Source of the DNA: Nannocystis punicea
GTDB taxonomy: Bacteria; Myxococcota_A; Polyangia; Nannocystales; Nannocystaceae
Assembly (NCBI RefSeq): GCF_026965555.1
Contig: NZ_CP114040.1
Coordinates: forward strand, 8,530,001-8,594,000
Direction of reading: 5' to 3'
Length of the DNA stretch: 64,000 bases
How positions within the stretch are numbered: position 1 is the stretch's first letter; every line of letters starts with the position of its first letter. This document shows positions 1 to 9,824 of this stretch, in pieces. The position numbers and the translations under genes are program-made. The notes under the pieces were generated by a model. It was not told where the DNA came from and did no database searches. It saw only the letters and a program-made list of their open reading frames with translations.

Positions 1-818
1 AGGATTACGCCGAGGATACCGGTAACGACGGGAGGTTCAAGTATCGGGTCGGGAAGGTCGAACAGATTGCGACGAGCAGCGGTCAGGACAGCACCGGGAT
101 GTTCGAGTCGAACCTCAACGACCCGCGGTTCTTGCCGTTCGAGGGCGCCGGGGTGATCGCTACCTGGCGGATCGACCTGCCGCAGACCAGGCGTCAGTTC
201 GACTATCGGACGATCGCCGATGTCGTTGTCACGGTCCAATACACCGCACGCGAGGGCGGCGGCGCGCTGCGGACCGCGGCGCTGGCGAATGCGCAGATCG
301 AGGCGGCGAACGAATACGCCAACAATTCAGACGTGCTGGGTTCGGCGCTGCTGCTGCGCGCGTCCACCGACTTCTCGGCGGCCTGGCACGCCTTCCTCTA
401 CGCCGAGACCGCGACCTCGGTGCGCGAGTTCGACATGGATCTGGTCGCCGAGCGCTTCCCGTACCTGGCAGCGAGATGGCCGAATCTCGAGATCAAGGCG
501 GTTCGCCTCGTTCTCGTGACCGACGATCCACAGCAGGTCGATGACGTCACGCTCAAGCGCGACGGGGTGACGATCGGGACGCAACATCTGCAAACGGCCC
601 CCGTGCTCGGGGACCTGCCGACCAGCAGCTATTCGACTCCTCCGGATACCGAGCCGGGGCCGTGGAAGGTGACGGTCGACGCCAGCGCCGCCAATCCGAT
701 CTTCCCGGACAAGTACCGGCAGGAATACACCATCGACGGTATAACCTACTCTCGGTTCAAGGATGGCGTGATTCGTGACATGGTCGTGATCGTTCATTAC
801 GAGCTCCCGACGACGTAG
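1..818 (+). CDS. Tc toxin A-type subunit, C-terminal fragment (TcB-binding region), partial at left edge
   Basis: The frame is open from base 3 to the stop at 816-818, so this is the 3' end of a gene entering from the left. The 271 visible residues match the C-terminal region of TcA subunits of insecticidal Tc complexes: a segment reading RFLPFEGAGVIATWRIDLP, then FDYRTIADVVVTVQYTAREG, a conserved pair that in Photorhabdus-type TcA lies in the TcB-binding domain. In those systems TcA forms a pentameric translocation channel and docks the TcB-TcC cocoon that holds the toxic payload. A TcA of this kind is usually over 2000 residues, so most of the gene lies outside. No TcB or TcC gene follows; the next gene is an unrelated lipoprotein. 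The match is from recognition of the motif, not alignment. An orphan TcA-related protein is the main alternative to a complete Tc locus. Confidence 0.8.
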   Translation, partial: DYAEDTGNDGRFKYRVGKVEQIATSSGQDSTGMFESNLNDPRFLPFEGAGVIATWRIDLPQTRRQFDYRTIADVVVTVQYTAREGGGALRTAALANAQIEAANEYANNSDVLGSALLLRASTDFSAAWHAFLYAETATSVREFDMDLVAERFPYLAARWPNLEIKAVRLVLVTDDPQQVDDVTLKRDGVTIGTQHLQTAPVLGDLPTSSYSTPPDTEPGPWKVTVDASAANPIFPDKYRQEYTIDGITYSRFKDGVIRDMVVIVHYELPTT

Positions 819-888
819 GAGTCTCGATGGGCGACGGGCGCGGCGTGCGCTGCTTGCGCCGCCCCCGATTTTGGTGTATCAACGCGAT

Positions 889-1797
889 ATGCGCGTTCGC
901 TTCATGCTCTCGCCGCTGGTGCCCTGCCTGTCTCTAGTTGCCTCGGGGTGTCCGGATGGATCGTCGAACACCGAAACCACGCAGGCGACGACCTCTAGCG
1001 GGGTCAGCGGCGCAGATCCCTCTGGCACGGGGGGGCAGCAGTCGACCGGGACGGGCTCCGAATCGGGGACGGGCTCGGACACCGGGGGCGCGGGTCCCCA
1101 CGCGATTTGCGAGCGCTACCTTCAGTGCGTCGCGGTAGTGGCCCCGGGCGACCTCCCGACGGTGCAGATGGGCTACGGCGACAACGGCATGTGCTGGCAA
1201 GGCAGCGAGGCCGACGCGCAATTGTGCCTGGATGCGTGTCAGGCCGGGTTGGAGATGTTCAACGACCTGTTCCCCGAGGAGCCGAAGTGCGGGCTGTGTC
1301 AGGACCATTCGGAGTGCGACATGGCCGCGGGTGAGCTGTGTCATTTGGGCAAGTGCGAGGTCACGACCTGCGGGGACGGAATCGTCGACGATCAGGACAT
1401 TTGCGACGGTCAACCCCAGTGCGATTTGAATTGTCAGGGACCGCAGGATTGCAACCCGATCTCCAATTTCGGATGTATGCAGGACGAAGTCTGTACAGTG
1501 GACAATGACGGGCATGAATTCGTCTATGCGAACTGCCGCGACTTGGGTGACCCTGGCGCTCAGGTCGGAGCCCCGTGCATATGGAACAACGACTGCCATG
1601 TCGGCCTGGTTTGCGCCTGTCAGCAGAACTATCCTGCGTGCGAATCTCCGGGTGTCGAGGGTATCTGCGCGAGCTATTGCGACCTCGGTGCGCCGAACCC
1701 ATGCCCGGATCCGCTGACGTGTGTTCCTTACGAAGACGAGACGGGCGGTCTTTTGCCGCCGGAGCTCGGGTTCCTCGGCGTCTGCGTCCCCGCGTGA
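889..1797 (+). CDS. Cys-rich secreted lipoprotein
   Basis: A lipoprotein signal peptide ends in the lipobox LVASGC. It is followed by a low-complexity linker rich in Thr, Ser and Gly up to about residue 75, and then by about 220 residues with some 30 cysteines, in short units of the type CxxDxxCD and GxxCxxxxDC. Such Cys-rich modules after a Thr/Gly linker are typical of exported myxobacterial proteins and are probably disulfide bonded outside the cytoplasm. No enzymatic motif is visible. The ATG at 889 gives a short Arg-containing n-region (MRVRF) before the hydrophobic core; an in-frame start at 871 would only add six residues. It stands alone between the Tc fragment and a decayed region. 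Function is unknown. Confidence 0.75.
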   Translation: MRVRFMLSPLVPCLSLVASGCPDGSSNTETTQATTSSGVSGADPSGTGGQQSTGTGSESGTGSDTGGAGPHAICERYLQCVAVVAPGDLPTVQMGYGDNGMCWQGSEADAQLCLDACQAGLEMFNDLFPEEPKCGLCQDHSECDMAAGELCHLGKCEVTTCGDGIVDDQDICDGQPQCDLNCQGPQDCNPISNFGCMQDEVCTVDNDGHEFVYANCRDLGDPGAQVGAPCIWNNDCHVGLVCACQQNYPACESPGVEGICASYCDLGAPNPCPDPLTCVPYEDETGGLLPPELGFLGVCVPA

Positions 1798-1975
1798 TTT
1801 CGATCGGCCCGGGCGGTCCGGGCGACGGGCCGCGCCCACCACTGAATGGAGTCGCTGGCGGGTTGTTTGTCGATCGGTCGCTCGGCCGAGCGTGACGCGG
1901 AGCGGCACTTCTTGCCGGCTTGCAGGCGTAGGCAGCCTCGAGGTCGTCCTGCCGTCGACGCTGGATCTGCTTGTT

Positions 1976-2235
1976 CGGCCGGCCGGCCAGCACGGTGAGC
2001 AAGGGCGGCCGGCTCGGCCGGCTGTCCCATGGGCGCGCGGCGGTACGGATGACGAACAACACCAGCGTCTGCGTGACCAGGGACTCGACGAACCAGCGGG
2101 TGTGGAACAGCGTGGGCGAGGCGTGGAACAGGTGGAGGAGCCCGTAGAACGTGAGGATGTCGTAGAGCGAACTGATCGGGCCGAGGACGACCATGAATCG
2201 ACGGATCAGGCGGAGGTCCCACCGCCGCGCTTGCC
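1976..2235 (-). pseudogene. Remnant of MgtA-type magnesium P-type ATPase C-terminus, in a decayed 1.8-2.6 kb gap
   Basis: About 85 minus-strand residues resemble the last two to three membrane helices of Mg2+-importing P-type ATPases: RRWDLRLIRRFMVVLGPISS, then WFVESLVTQTLVLFVIRT and a SRPSRP motif. The upstream catalytic part (phosphorylation DKTGT, ATP-binding domain) is absent: before the fragment no frame continues the family, and after the SRPS motif the sequence turns into Arg/Pro-rich nonsense. It is therefore a decayed 3' end. The flanks 1798-1975 and 2236-2575 hold no gene I can support; they are Arg-rich in every frame. Confidence 0.6.
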
Positions 2236-2575
2236 GGCGCCGGGGAACCCGGTCAGTCACCAGCCGACGCGGGTGCGCTGGCGGCGTGGGGCATGGGGGA
2301 CGATCGGTCGGGCTCGGCCTGCCAAGACTGCGTCGCCGCGCTTTGGTCGCGCGCGCCGACCCTGATTGCCAAACTGGCCGACCCGAGGTCCGCCAGGCCG
2401 CCGTCAGTGTTCGCAGGCGGGACGCTTTCTCGCGGCCGGCAGGGCGCCAGGCCCCCGGCGGCCGCCTTGCTCAGCTCTTCCTGGCGGCGAGGGCGAGGAC
2501 GTCCGACGTGCTCAGGCAGCCCGCGGGAACCGGGGTTGGGGGTCGTCTGCGAGGGGCGGGATGCACCCGGCGATG

Positions 2576-4726
<2,151 letters not shown>

Positions 4727-4745
4727 AGCCCGAGGACTCAAGACC

Positions 4746-5477
4746 ATGCCTACCACTACCCACGAACCATCGGGCCTCATCGCCATCCGCGCGCTCGTCG
4801 ACATGGAGCGCGAGCGACAGGACCGCGAGCAGGCCGCCGCCGCCGCTCGTGAAGCCGCCTCGGCCGCTGCCCGCGAGGCCGCCGCGGCGACCGCCCGCGC
4901 CGAGGCCGAGGCGCAGACCCGGGCCGCGGCCGAGGCCGCCGAGGCGGCGCGCCGGGCCGAGGAGCGCCGCCAGCACGAGGAGCGGCTGCGCGCCGCGGAG
5001 ATCGAGGGCCGGCTGCGCGCCAGCCAGGCGGCTCACCTGGTCCACGTGCAGGCCGAGCTCGACGCTCGCGCCCCGCGCTCGCGCCCGGGCGCCGTCGGTC
5101 TGTGGACCGCCGGCGCCGTCGGCCTCGTCGGCCTCGGCCTCGCGGTGCTGCTCAAGGCCACCGCCGTGACCACGCCCGCGCCGGTGCTCGCGCCCGCGGG
5201 CGAGGACACCTCGATCCGCGACGCCCGCCGGGCGATCGCAGACCTCCGCGCGGGGATCCACGACATCGAGCGCGAGGCCGAGGCCGACCGCCGCGCGCTC
5301 CAGGACGCCATCGCCCGCGTCACGGCCCCCGCCGCCGCGCTCCCCGAACCCGCCGCCCCCGCGCACCCGCGCCCGACCGCCCGTCCCACGGCCAAGCCGG
5401 TCGACAAGCCGGTCGTCGGCAAGCCCGGCGGGATCAAGATCTGCGACACCAACGACCCACTGGCCGAGGACTGCTGA
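4746..5477 (+). CDS. Coiled-coil membrane protein divergent to the kinase
   Basis: A 243-residue protein. Residues ~20-100 are an Ala/Glu/Arg-rich heptad region (repeated AAREAA and AEAEAQ), a clear coiled-coil candidate. One transmembrane helix follows (GLWTAGAVGLVGLGLAVLL, near residue 120), then a second short helical segment and a Pro/Ala/Lys-rich tail ending in CDTNDPLAEDC. Its ATG at 4746 lies 20 bp from the kinase start on the other strand, so the two share one divergent promoter region and may be co-regulated. A role as partner or substrate of the kinase is only an inference from position. No homologous family is recognised. Confidence 0.65.
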   Translation: MPTTTHEPSGLIAIRALVDMERERQDREQAAAAAREAASAAAREAAAATARAEAEAQTRAAAEAAEAARRAEERRQHEERLRAAEIEGRLRASQAAHLVHVQAELDARAPRSRPGAVGLWTAGAVGLVGLGLAVLLKATAVTTPAPVLAPAGEDTSIRDARRAIADLRAGIHDIEREAEADRRALQDAIARVTAPAAALPEPAAPAHPRPTARPTAKPVDKPVVGKPGGIKICDTNDPLAEDC

Positions 5478-5489
5478 GTCGGGCCTGCG

Positions 5490-5552
5490 CCTGAAGACAT
5501 GCTCCTTCAAACATGCTCGATCGGGCATGTCTGATCGAGCATGCTCTTCAGG
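5490..5552. terminator. Nested palindromes between convergent genes, probable bidirectional terminator
   Basis: The arms CCTGAAGACATGCTC (5490-5504) and GAGCATGCTCTTCAGG (5537-5552) are inverted repeats apart from one inserted base. Inside them ACATGC (5511-5516) and GCATGT (5525-5530) form a second hairpin. The element begins 13 bp after the stop of the plus-strand gene and lies beyond the 3' end of the minus-strand sigma factor gene, as a bidirectional terminator would. It is built from the window's CATG-core repeat family; there is no T-run. Confidence 0.55.
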
Positions 5553-5633
5553 CCATCCACGAACGTTCCCTCGCTGTCGCCGCCGCAGGTCGGCTTGAGA
5601 CGTGCGCGTAGCGATCGGCGCCGCGGCTCGTCG

Positions 5634-5710
5634 TCGCCACGCGCCGTGAACTCACCCCGCTCGAAGGACGCCGCGCTGTTCACGAGCAGGTCGAGTCGAC
5701 CGTCGCCGGC
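5634..5710 (-). pseudogene. Short fragment of a short-chain dehydrogenase
   Basis: The minus strand reads GRLDLLVNSAASFERGEF, matching the D-x-L-V-N-x-A segment at the end of beta-strand 4 in classical SDR Rossmann folds (normally DVLVNNAG). Neither the TGxxxGxG nucleotide motif before it nor the YxxxK active site after it is present. A gene remnant of about 25 codons, abutting the stop of the ECF sigma gene. Confidence 0.35.
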
Positions 5711-5712
5711 GC

Positions 5713-6342
5713 TCACGCGGCGGGGCCGCGCGGCAGCCCGCGGGCCGACAGCTCGCGGACCCAGTCGTCGAGGCGGTCGACCGTCGACGCGCGCAGCGCG
5801 GGCGTCTCGGCCAGGCGCTCGCAAGCGGCGACGACGAGCAGCCGGGCCTTGCGCAGGCGCCCGTACATGCCGGGTTCGGACAGCCCGTACATGCGGGCCA
5901 GCTCGCCGGCGGTGGCGCCCTCGAGGTGGTACAGCTCGAACGCGATCTGCAGGTCGATCGGCAGCTCGCGCAGCGCCTGCAGCAGGATCATCTCCTCGCG
6001 CCGGTGCGCCAGCGCGCTCGTGGGCGACGGCCCGAACCCGGCCAGCGAGTGCTCGATCGGGTCGAGGTGCTCGGCGTCGCGGCGCTTGCGGCGGAGGTGC
6101 GTCAGCAGCACCAGGCGGGCCGTGCCGAGCACGTAGGTGCGGAACGCCGACTCGCCGCGGAACCGCTCCTTGCCCTCGCACATGGCCAGGAACGTCTGCT
6201 GGATCAGGTCGGCCGCCGCCTCCTCGCCGACCTTGTAGTAGAAGAAGCGGCACACGACGTCGAAGTGACGCGCCAGCAACGAGTCGCCAGCGGCGCGGTC
6301 GCCCGCGCGCCAGGCAGTGAGCAGCTCCTCGTCGCTCGTCAT
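5713..6342 (-). CDS. ECF-type RNA polymerase sigma factor
   Basis: A 209-residue sigma-70 family protein of ECF size. Region 2 is visible as an N-terminal helix pair (LLTAWRAGDRAAGDSLLARH) and a core-binding segment containing LIQQTFLAMCEG, then FRTYVLGTARLVLL. Region 4 is an HTH around LRELPIDLQIAFELYHLEG and ATAGELARMYGLSEPGMYGR. It would direct RNA polymerase to a small regulon. No anti-sigma gene is adjacent: downstream is an SDR fragment, upstream a Coq4-like gene on the same strand about 100 bp away. The ATG at 6342 is the first start before region 2. A similar orphan ECF gene is at 41331-41936. Confidence 0.9.
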   Translation of the reverse strand: MTSDEELLTAWRAGDRAAGDSLLARHFDVVCRFFYYKVGEEAAADLIQQTFLAMCEGKERFRGESAFRTYVLGTARLVLLTHLRRKRRDAEHLDPIEHSLAGFGPSPTSALAHRREEMILLQALRELPIDLQIAFELYHLEGATAGELARMYGLSEPGMYGRLRKARLLVVAACERLAETPALRASTVDRLDDWVRELSARGLPRGPAA

Positions 6343-6439
6343 GCCGGGCTGCAGTATAGCGGTGCCTGCGGACGGCAGTCACGCCGACGCCGACCGCCGC
6401 GTCGCGCTCGGCGAGGCCTTCTCGTCGAGACCACCGCCG

Positions 6440-7399
6440 TCACGCCGGCTCGATCCCGTACTCGCGGCGCAGCTCCTCGACCTGGCGCTCCATCACCGGC
6501 CAGAAGTCCCAGTGATCGGTGAAGTCGAGCTTGACCCGCGAGCCGCGGGCGAACGCCCGCACCACGTCGTCGATCGCGCCCGGCCTGTCGTTGTAGAAGC
6601 CGCGGGCCGGAGCTGCGAAGGCCGTCAGGCGCAGGCCGTGCTGACCGTTGAGCAGCAGGAACACCAGCACGCTGAACGCGTCCTGGCGCTTGTAGCCGGC
6701 CTGGAAGGCGAGCACGAGGCCCTCGCTCTGGAAGTCGGCGGCGTACCCCCCGAGGATGTGCGACAGGTCGTGGGCCAGCAGCGCCTCGGGCGCGCCGTGC
6801 TTCTCGCCCGGGAACTTGAAGTCGTTGGCGCGGTAAAACCGCCACAGCTCCTTGCCCAGCGAGCCCTCGGGGTAGTTCTCCAGCGCCCTGTAGCGCTCGG
6901 CCACCGCGCTGTTCTCCCACAGCCCGGCGAAGCTGCCGAAGTTCTTGACGACGCCGAGGAAGCCCTGGTCCTCGTACAGCTGCTTGATCCCCGGGCCGGC
7001 CAGGCTGCGGCGGATCACGTCGACGCGCAGCGCCATCAGCCGCTCGGTCTGGAACTTGCGCAACTGCGCCAGGGTGACCGGCTCGACCGCGAGCCCCGCC
7101 GCGAACCGCTCGATCGCCGCCTGCTCCTCGTCTGCCACCGTGTCGCGGACGAGCGTCAGCGTGACCATGCCGCTGATCAGCTGGGTGCGCAGCGCGGGGT
7201 CGTCGATCGCCGCCGCAAGCTCCTCGGGCGTGATCGGGCCGAGCGCGTCGAGGTCGACGGCGGTGCGCAGCAGGTGGCTCTGGATCGCCCCCAGCGCCTC
7301 GCGGCGGATCGGCGCCAGCGGGCCGGCCGCGGTGAGTACTGTCTTCATGGCGCGGAGGCCGGCGTGGGCCTGCTCGTGGGTCGGGATCAGAAACGTCAT
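6440..7399 (-). CDS. Coq4-like protein with TerB-like N-terminal half
   Basis: A 319-residue cytoplasmic protein. The C-terminal half has HDLSHILGGYAADF, resembling the metal-binding HDxxHxxxG motif of Coq4, the ubiquinone-biosynthesis protein, and continues with helices rich in Phe and Leu. The N-terminal ~130 residues are all-helical with a TerB-like acidic helix pair (LVRDTVADEEQAAIERFAAG). Known Coq4 proteins are about 220-260 residues, so the N-terminal part is an addition. There is no other quinone-synthesis gene nearby, so a direct role in quinone metabolism is a family-based guess. The gene starts just upstream of a tandem repeat block that occupies its 5' flank. Confidence 0.6.
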   Translation of the reverse strand: MTFLIPTHEQAHAGLRAMKTVLTAAGPLAPIRREALGAIQSHLLRTAVDLDALGPITPEELAAAIDDPALRTQLISGMVTLTLVRDTVADEEQAAIERFAAGLAVEPVTLAQLRKFQTERLMALRVDVIRRSLAGPGIKQLYEDQGFLGVVKNFGSFAGLWENSAVAERYRALENYPEGSLGKELWRFYRANDFKFPGEKHGAPEALLAHDLSHILGGYAADFQSEGLVLAFQAGYKRQDAFSVLVFLLLNGQHGLRLTAFAAPARGFYNDRPGAIDDVVRAFARGSRVKLDFTDHWDFWPVMERQVEELRREYGIEPA

Positions 7400-7446
7400 G
7401 GCTCGTTCTCCGTGGACCCATCGTGCGCCGCCGCCGACGGCCGCGC

Positions 7447-7800
7447 CTTGTCGCCGCGCGCCAACGACTTGTCGTCACGCGTCACTAGCCGCGCGCCTCG
7501 TCCCCAGGCGACCCGGCCTTGTCGTCGCGCGCCAACGATTTGTCGTCACGCGTCACTCGCCGGGCGCCTCGTCCCCAGGCGACCCGGCCTTGTCGTCGCG
7601 CGCCAACGATTTGTCGTCGCGCGTCACTCGCCGGGCGCCTCGTCCCCAGTCGACCCGACCTTGTCGTCGCGCGCCAACGACTTGTCGTCGCGCATTTTGT
7701 CGTCGCGCGTCACTCGCCGGGCGCCTCGTCCCCAGTCGACCCGGCCTTGTCGTCGCGCGCCAACGACTTGTCGTCGCGCGCCACTCCTCACGCGCGAGCC
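7447..7800. repeat. 71-bp tandem repeat block (four full units plus a partial)
   Basis: Units begin with CTTGTCG at 7447, 7518, 7589, 7660 and 7746, a period of exactly 71 bp except that the fourth unit carries a 15-bp internal duplication. Copies differ at only a few positions (Ccagg/Ccagt, gatt/gact). All frames give Arg-rich repeats without codon bias, so I read it as noncoding. It fills the 7400-7843 gap. The shared motif GTCGTCACGCGTCACTCGCC recurs in the separate block at 9602. Confidence 0.85.
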
Positions 7801-7843
7801 ATGGCACGCGCGCCTCGTCATGCGTTCACGGGGGCGCACTTCG

Positions 7844-9364
7844 TCACATCGAGAGCACCGTCACCTTGGTGCCGTCGGCGACGCCGGTGACGATGTCGTT
7901 GCGGCCGTCGCCGTCGACGTCGCCGGCTGCGAGCAGCCGGCTCGAGGTGTCGGCGCCCGCCGCCAGGACGAGCTCGCAGCTGAAGCCGCCGAGGCCGTCG
8001 CCGACGAGCGTGGCGACGGTCGCAGAGCCGGTCGCGGACACGAGGTCGACGACGCCGTCGGCGGTGACGTCGGCGAAGCGGCCGCCCAGCAGCAGGCTCG
8101 CCGTGCCGTACGCCTGCGGGACGTCCTGCCAGGTGTTCGGGTCGGCCTTCGCCCACACCAGCGCGAGCCCGCCGGAATTGGCGTCGCCGCGGACGATCGC
8201 CAGCTCCGGACCGGCGAACCCGTCGAGGTCGGCCACGAGGGCTGACGACCACTGGGTGAGGCCGACCTCGAATTCACGCAGGAGGTCCCAGGAGCCGCCC
8301 GCCTCGCCGCGCAGCAGCCTCAAGTTCTCTTGCGTGCTCGTCGGCGTCAGGATGTCGGGGACGCCGTCGAGGTCGGCGTCGGCGACGGTCGCGTCGATGG
8401 AGTCGACGAGGTCGGGCACGAACTTCTCCGGGCCGAAGCCGCCGAGGCCGTCGCCGAACCACACCGAGACACCGAGGAAGGTGCCGATCGTCATGAGGTC
8501 GACCTTGCCGTCGAGATCGACGTCCGCGGCGGTGACGGTCCACGGCGCGCTCGAGCCTGTGAGCACCGGGCCCGGCGTGAAATTCCCGTCCTCTCCGAAC
8601 AGCAAGACGAGCTCGCCGCTGTCGGGCGCCGTGACCGCGAGGTCGACATCGCCGTCGCCGTCGAGGTCGGCGGCCGCCGGGTGCATCGCGATTTGTGGCG
8701 GGCCGACGTCGACGAGCGTGCCCGGGGTGAATTGGCCGCCGCCGTCGTTGAACGCGAGCTCGATGGCCGCGCCCGACGGCACCGCCGCGAACAGGTCGAG
8801 GTCGCCGTCGCCGTCGAGGTCGGCGAGGTCGAACGCGCCCGGCGTCGCTGTCAGGTTCCACTCCGACGCCATCGTCGGTCGCAGTTCGCAGATCGGCAGG
8901 ATCTTCGGCAACGGCCCTTCGAGGACGCAGTCGCCAGTGAGGTCGCAGATGTAGCCATCTGGGCAATCCTCGTCGCCGAAGCACGCGTGCTCCGGCGGCG
9001 TGCAGCGCCAGCGGTCGACGCCGTCCGGCGTCAGGTAGTTGCAACACAGCGGGTCCGGCGAGCACACGCCGAGCTCGCAATCGAAGCAGTACGGGCAGTC
9101 GGCGCTCGACTCGCACTCCGGCGCCGGTCCGGTGGTGTCGGTCGGGTCGGTCGTGTCGGTCGGGCCGGTCGTGTCGGACGGGCCGGAACTGCCGGTCGGA
9201 CCGGTGGGGTCGACCGTCGTGCTGTCGGGGAGGCCGCCCGTGGTGTCTTCCGGGCCCTCGGTGGTCGCGGGCGGTGTCGGGCCGCAGGCGAGCAGGCCGA
9301 GGCCCGCGAGCCAGGCGCGGTCGAGGCCGCGCGGGGTCGAAGTCGGTAAGGATAAGAAACGCAT
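7844..9364 (-). CDS. Secreted FG-GAP/VCBS-repeat lipoprotein
   Basis: A 506-residue protein with a signal peptide ending in lipobox GLLAC, then a Thr/Asp/Gly/Pro linker (repeats of DTTDPTDTTGP) and a Cys-rich module to about residue 140. The rest is a run of calcium-binding FG-GAP/VCBS units, each with a DxDGDGxxD loop: LADLDGDGDLDL, ADLDGDGDVDLAV, DVDLDGKVDLM, DADLDGVPDIL and DVDGDGRNDIV are all visible. These repeats form seven-bladed beta-propellers, usually in adhesion or extracellular binding. Start is the ATG at 9364, giving the sequence MRFLSLP before the hydrophobic core. Repeat blocks sharing a motif lie on both sides of the gene. Confidence 0.85.
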   Translation of the reverse strand: MRFLSLPTSTPRGLDRAWLAGLGLLACGPTPPATTEGPEDTTGGLPDSTTVDPTGPTGSSGPSDTTGPTDTTDPTDTTGPAPECESSADCPYCFDCELGVCSPDPLCCNYLTPDGVDRWRCTPPEHACFGDEDCPDGYICDLTGDCVLEGPLPKILPICELRPTMASEWNLTATPGAFDLADLDGDGDLDLFAAVPSGAAIELAFNDGGGQFTPGTLVDVGPPQIAMHPAAADLDGDGDVDLAVTAPDSGELVLLFGEDGNFTPGPVLTGSSAPWTVTAADVDLDGKVDLMTIGTFLGVSVWFGDGLGGFGPEKFVPDLVDSIDATVADADLDGVPDILTPTSTQENLRLLRGEAGGSWDLLREFEVGLTQWSSALVADLDGFAGPELAIVRGDANSGGLALVWAKADPNTWQDVPQAYGTASLLLGGRFADVTADGVVDLVSATGSATVATLVGDGLGGFSCELVLAAGADTSSRLLAAGDVDGDGRNDIVTGVADGTKVTVLSM

Positions 9365-9601
9365 GTCGACAGGGTCGCACGCGGTGGCGGGCCGGGCAAC
9401 CGACGCGCGAGGGCGCGGCTGGAGGCGCTGGAATCTCGTTTCGCCGGCGCTCTTCGTCCATCCGGCATCGGTGGTGCTCGCACGACGACCACCTCGGTCG
9501 ATCATGATCGCCCGGCCGTGGCCGCGCCGCGCACCGGTCGACGGCCTCGTCGACGCATTCGCGACTGTCCGTGCCGACAGTCGGTGAGAGCTCGACGCGA
9601 C

Positions 9602-9740
9602 CTCGTCGTCACGCGTCACTCGCCGCGCACCTGTCCCTCTCCCCCAGCGCCGACGACTCGTCGTCACGCGGCCCTCGCCGCGCACCTGTCCCTGTCCTCC
9701 AGCGCCGACGACTCGTCACGCGTCGCTCGTCCGCGCGAGC
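9602..9740. repeat. 55-bp tandem repeat block upstream of the FG-GAP gene
   Basis: Units start at 9602, 9657 and 9712 with CTCGTCGTCACGCG or a shortened form, a 55-bp period. Each carries CGCCGCGCACCTGTCC and AGCGCCGACGA. The front part matches the 71-bp repeat 2 kb away. The gap 9365-9824 holds this block, the promoter side of the FG-GAP gene and otherwise nothing recognisable. Confidence 0.75.
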
Positions 9741-9824
9741 CAGGGGCGCGTTCGCCTCGTCACGCATGCATGTTCGCGCCGCGGTCGCGCACCCCTCGTT
9801 CTGCAGGGCGACATCCTCGCCCTC

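Noticed and set aside
934..1908. Long minus-strand frame opposite the Cys-rich lipoprotein
   Set aside because: The plus strand has a lipobox, linker and regular cysteines; the minus translation is Arg/Ala-rich without structure.
7447..7800. Possible CRISPR array
   Set aside because: The repeats are contiguous 71-bp units with no unique spacers, and no cas gene is nearby.
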